A stretch of DNA of 7,516 nucleotides from Deltaproteobacteria bacterium. Lineage in GTDB: Bacteria > Myxococcota > Polyangia > Polyangiales > B10-G4. The stretch covers positions 1 to 7,516 of the forward strand of contig JAFDCW010000195.1 of NCBI GenBank assembly GCA_019312705.1. The letters run 5' to 3'. Shown here piece by piece: positions 6,182 through 7,516 of the stretch; the stretch's first letter is position 1, and each line of letters starts with the position of its first letter. The translations under genes and the position numbers were made by a program. Under the pieces are notes generated by a model. That model saw only the letters and a list, made by a program, of their open reading frames with translations, was not told the DNA's origin and did not search any database.

Positions 6182-7252
6182 TCAAACGAAGGTCTGCATG
6201 ATCTGACGGATCGCCTCGTCGAGGGGCCCCGGGTAGCGCTCGCGGAGGGTTCTGAGCGCGTTGAGTGCCGGGACGCGCCGACGGCTCTCTTGGAGGTGGG
6301 GGAGGCTGCGCATCATGCCGAGGCGGCGACCGACGACGAAGAGCTCTTGCTCGTCGCTCGAGAGGGCCAGAAACGCATCGACGATCGCGAGGAGCTTCGG
6401 CAGGTCGCCCGGGAGCTTCCCGTCGATGTCCTGGAGTAGGTTCAATGTGTGGTCGCTGCGGAAGGTGCTTTCGATTCCCTCGAGGCCCCCGAGAAGTACG
6501 CGCAGCTCCTGTGCCACTTCCACGTCGGACATCGGCTCGAACCGGCCCTCGTCGCGTAGCGTTTCCATCTCCGTCCCCGGCGCGATGATCAGAGTGCGCA
6601 GGCGGATGAAGTGGGGGTCGATGACCGACAGCACCCGCGCTGTCTCGACGGCGTGGTCCTCGGAGAGCTCCCTGCCGCCCAGCCCGGGCATGACGTAGAG
6701 CGAAAGTTCGAGGCCCGCTGCCTTGGCGCGGTGCCCGGCCTCGATGTGGCGCCCTGCGGTGGCTCCCTTGTCGACGAGGTCCAGCACTCGGTCGGAGCCG
6801 GACTCGAGCCCCACGTGGACCCGGTCGAGGCCTGCTTCTCGGAGCCTCACTAGGTCGTCGACACTGCGCTTCGTCAGCGTGTGGGATCGCGCGTAGGTCG
6901 TCACTCGTTCGAGGGAGGGGAAGTGCTCCCGCAGGGTGCGCAGGATCCGCTCGAGGTCCGCGACCGGTGTGATGAGCGCGTTCGCGTCCTGAAGGAACGC
7001 CGTCTTGCCACCGCGATTCAGGAACCGGGCGATTTGTGGTTCGGGATAGTCGCTCGCGGCGACCTGGGCCATGGCCTCGATGTCGGCCACCACCTCGTCG
7101 GCGGACCGCAGCTCGAAGCGCCTGCCCTTGTACACCGGGCAGAACGCGCATCGGTTCCAGGGACAGTTGCGGCTGACCCGTACCAACAAGCTCTCGGCCT
7201 CGTTGGGAGGCCGGATGGGTCCGACCTCGAAATTCGGGGGGGCGCCACTCAT
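6182..7252 (-). CDS. Radical SAM superfamily enzyme with CX4CX2C cluster motif
   Basis: This encodes 356 residues, likely cytoplasmic. The iron-sulfur cluster motif is NCPWNRCAFC, with Cys30, Cys35 and Cys38. It is followed by PVYKGRRFELRSADEVVADIEAM, FLQDANAL (a second-strand motif), an Elp3-like core with VHVGLESGSDRVLDLVDKG (about 145-163), LELSLYVMPGLGG, and IRLRTLIIAPGTEM. These mark the radical SAM TIM-barrel shared with Elp3/MiaB/HemN-like proteins. Known members cleave S-adenosylmethionine with a [4Fe-4S] cluster to make a 5'-deoxyadenosyl radical; the substrate here cannot be told. The first two cysteines are four residues apart instead of the common three. The ATG at 7252 is well fixed: an in-frame TGA lies one codon further upstream (7258-7256), and the only Shine-Dalgarno candidate, GAGG, is very close to the start. 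It is divergent from the gene at 7400 and convergent with the membrane-protein gene. Confidence 0.92.
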   Translation of the reverse strand: MSGAPPNFEVGPIRPPNEAESLLVRVSRNCPWNRCAFCPVYKGRRFELRSADEVVADIEAMAQVAASDYPEPQIARFLNRGGKTAFLQDANALITPVADLERILRTLREHFPSLERVTTYARSHTLTKRSVDDLVRLREAGLDRVHVGLESGSDRVLDLVDKGATAGRHIEAGHRAKAAGLELSLYVMPGLGGRELSEDHAVETARVLSVIDPHFIRLRTLIIAPGTEMETLRDEGRFEPMSDVEVAQELRVLLGGLEGIESTFRSDHTLNLLQDIDGKLPGDLPKLLAIVDAFLALSSDEQELFVVGRRLGMMRSLPHLQESRRRVPALNALRTLRERYPGPLDEAIRQIMQTFV

Positions 7253-7331
7253 ACCTCAGGGTACGCCGTCCTCGATCAAAGGCATGCGCAGCCGGTCCGC
7301 TGGAGCGCCGCGCCTGGGCACCGCGACCCGA

Positions 7332-7347
7332 GTTGACATGGGTCAAC
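7332..7347. promoter_or_regulatory. Candidate operator GTTGAC-N4-GTCAAC
   Basis: Six-base arms at 7332-7337 and 7342-7347 are exact inverse repeats around ATGG. The string GCGACCC occurs on both sides (7323-7329 and 7354-7360). Position between divergent genes and exact symmetry suggest binding of a dimeric regulator; which family is unknown. Confidence 0.45.
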
Positions 7348-7387
7348 GACGCAGCGACCCCGGCCTTTGATTGTGGATCCACCTGAA

Positions 7388-7394
7388 GGGGAGG
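7388..7394 (+). promoter_or_regulatory. Ribosome binding site of the 3'-most gene
   Basis: GGGGAGG ends five bases before the ATG at 7400. It is a strong match that sets the start of the partial gene. Confidence 0.7.
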
Positions 7395-7399
7395 AATCC

Positions 7400-7516
7400 A
7401 TGCGCATTGCCATCGTAGGGGCTGATTTTGAAGAGAACCTCGGAGTCGGCATGATCGCCGCCGCGGCGGTCCAGGCCGGCCACGAGGTCCGCATCGTCGC
7501 GTTCAACTCACCCGGC
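7400..7516 (+). CDS. Probable cobalamin (B12)-binding radical SAM protein, N-terminal 39 residues only
   Basis: Only the first 39 codons are in the window. The peptide begins MRIAIVGADFEENLGVGMIAAAAVQAGHEVRIVAFNSPG: a beta strand, an 'EENLGVG' loop, a small-residue helix and 'AGHEVRIVAFN'. This is the usual opening of the Rossmann-like B12-binding domain found at the N terminus of many radical SAM enzymes (strand, N-x-G loop, LAA-type helix, GHEV strand). A plain Rossmann or flavodoxin-like protein would also begin this way, and the cluster motif that would prove a radical SAM enzyme lies beyond the window. The start has a strong ribosome binding site. The head-to-head placement with the radical SAM gene at 6182-7252 suggests shared regulation or a shared pathway, which is inference. 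Confidence 0.65.
   Translation, partial: MRIAIVGADFEENLGVGMIAAAAVQAGHEVRIVAFNSPG

Larger units (their letters stand above)
7253..7399. promoter_or_regulatory. Divergent control region between two radical SAM-type genes
   Basis: These 147 bases separate two genes that point away from each other, so both promoters should lie here. GTTGAC-N4-GTCAAC (7332-7347) is a 12-base symmetric dyad. The 9-base string GCCTTTGAT occurs once on each strand, 28 bases before the plus-strand ATG (7363-7371) and 22 bases before the minus-strand ATG (complement of 7275-7283). GTGGATCCAC (7373-7382) is a short perfect palindrome. TTGACA at 7333-7338 matches a -35 consensus, but no -10 box follows at the proper distance. 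The dyad is a good operator candidate; promoter positions are not resolved. Confidence 0.55.

Noticed and set aside
7333..7361. Sigma-70 promoter using TTGACA as -35
   Set aside because: The positions 16-18 bases downstream are GC-rich with no -10 resemblance; the string is better explained as one arm of a dyad.
5505..7382. Long minus-strand open frame of 625 codons over the membrane gene's end, the repeat and the radical SAM gene
   Set aside because: It is Arg/Pro-rich, crosses the hexamer array as an Arg-Thr/Arg-Leu string and overlaps the well-supported radical SAM frame; typical of antisense or shifted frames in GC-rich DNA.
7276..7506. Minus-strand open frame of 76 codons across the divergent region
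   Set aside because: It overlaps the divergent control region and the start of a plus-strand gene with a strong ribosome binding site and a B12-binding-like sequence; no domain is visible in it.

Overview
The window is a GC-rich bacterial chromosome segment with tightly packed genes. The pairing of a DUF1592/DUF1588/DUF1585 protein with a DUF1552 protein, plus a von Willebrand A protein, a lipoprotein and two radical SAM-type genes, fits a myxobacterium-like organism (Myxococcota, possibly Sandaracinaceae-like). Planctomycetes use the same DUF families and cannot be excluded. The taxonomic call is inference from gene content and base composition only.

Layout. (1) Bases 1-2554: the 3' end of a DUF1592-DUF1588-DUF1585 gene with one c-type heme motif runs into a Tat-exported DUF1552 gene. 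Stop and start overlap in TGATG, so the two are very probably co-translated and act together outside the cytoplasm. (2) Bases 2555-3339: a short spacer with a perfect 16-bp palindrome, then a lipoprotein gene whose second half looks like a BamE/SmpA fold. (3) Bases 3340-3671: a gene-free spacer with a 26-bp dyad just after the lipoprotein stop. (4) Bases 3672-5953: a two-gene operon, an anchored or secreted von Willebrand A protein with an intact MIDAS and a six-helix membrane protein of unknown family, again coupled by TGATG. (5) Bases 5954-6181: a spacer between convergent genes, dominated by a 90-bp degenerate hexanucleotide array. (6) Bases 6182-7252, minus strand: a radical SAM enzyme whose cluster motif is spaced CX4CX2C. 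(7) Bases 7253-7399: a divergent regulatory region with a GTTGAC-N4-GTCAAC dyad and a 9-base element repeated once in front of each flanking gene. (8) Bases 7400-7516: the first 39 codons of a plus-strand gene that resembles a cobalamin-binding radical SAM protein.

No tRNA, rRNA, CRISPR array, transposase or recognisable defence cassette is visible. The parts least explained by known annotation are the VWA/membrane pair, the hexamer array (which stays in frame with the membrane gene past its stop), and the symmetric control region between the two radical SAM-type genes.
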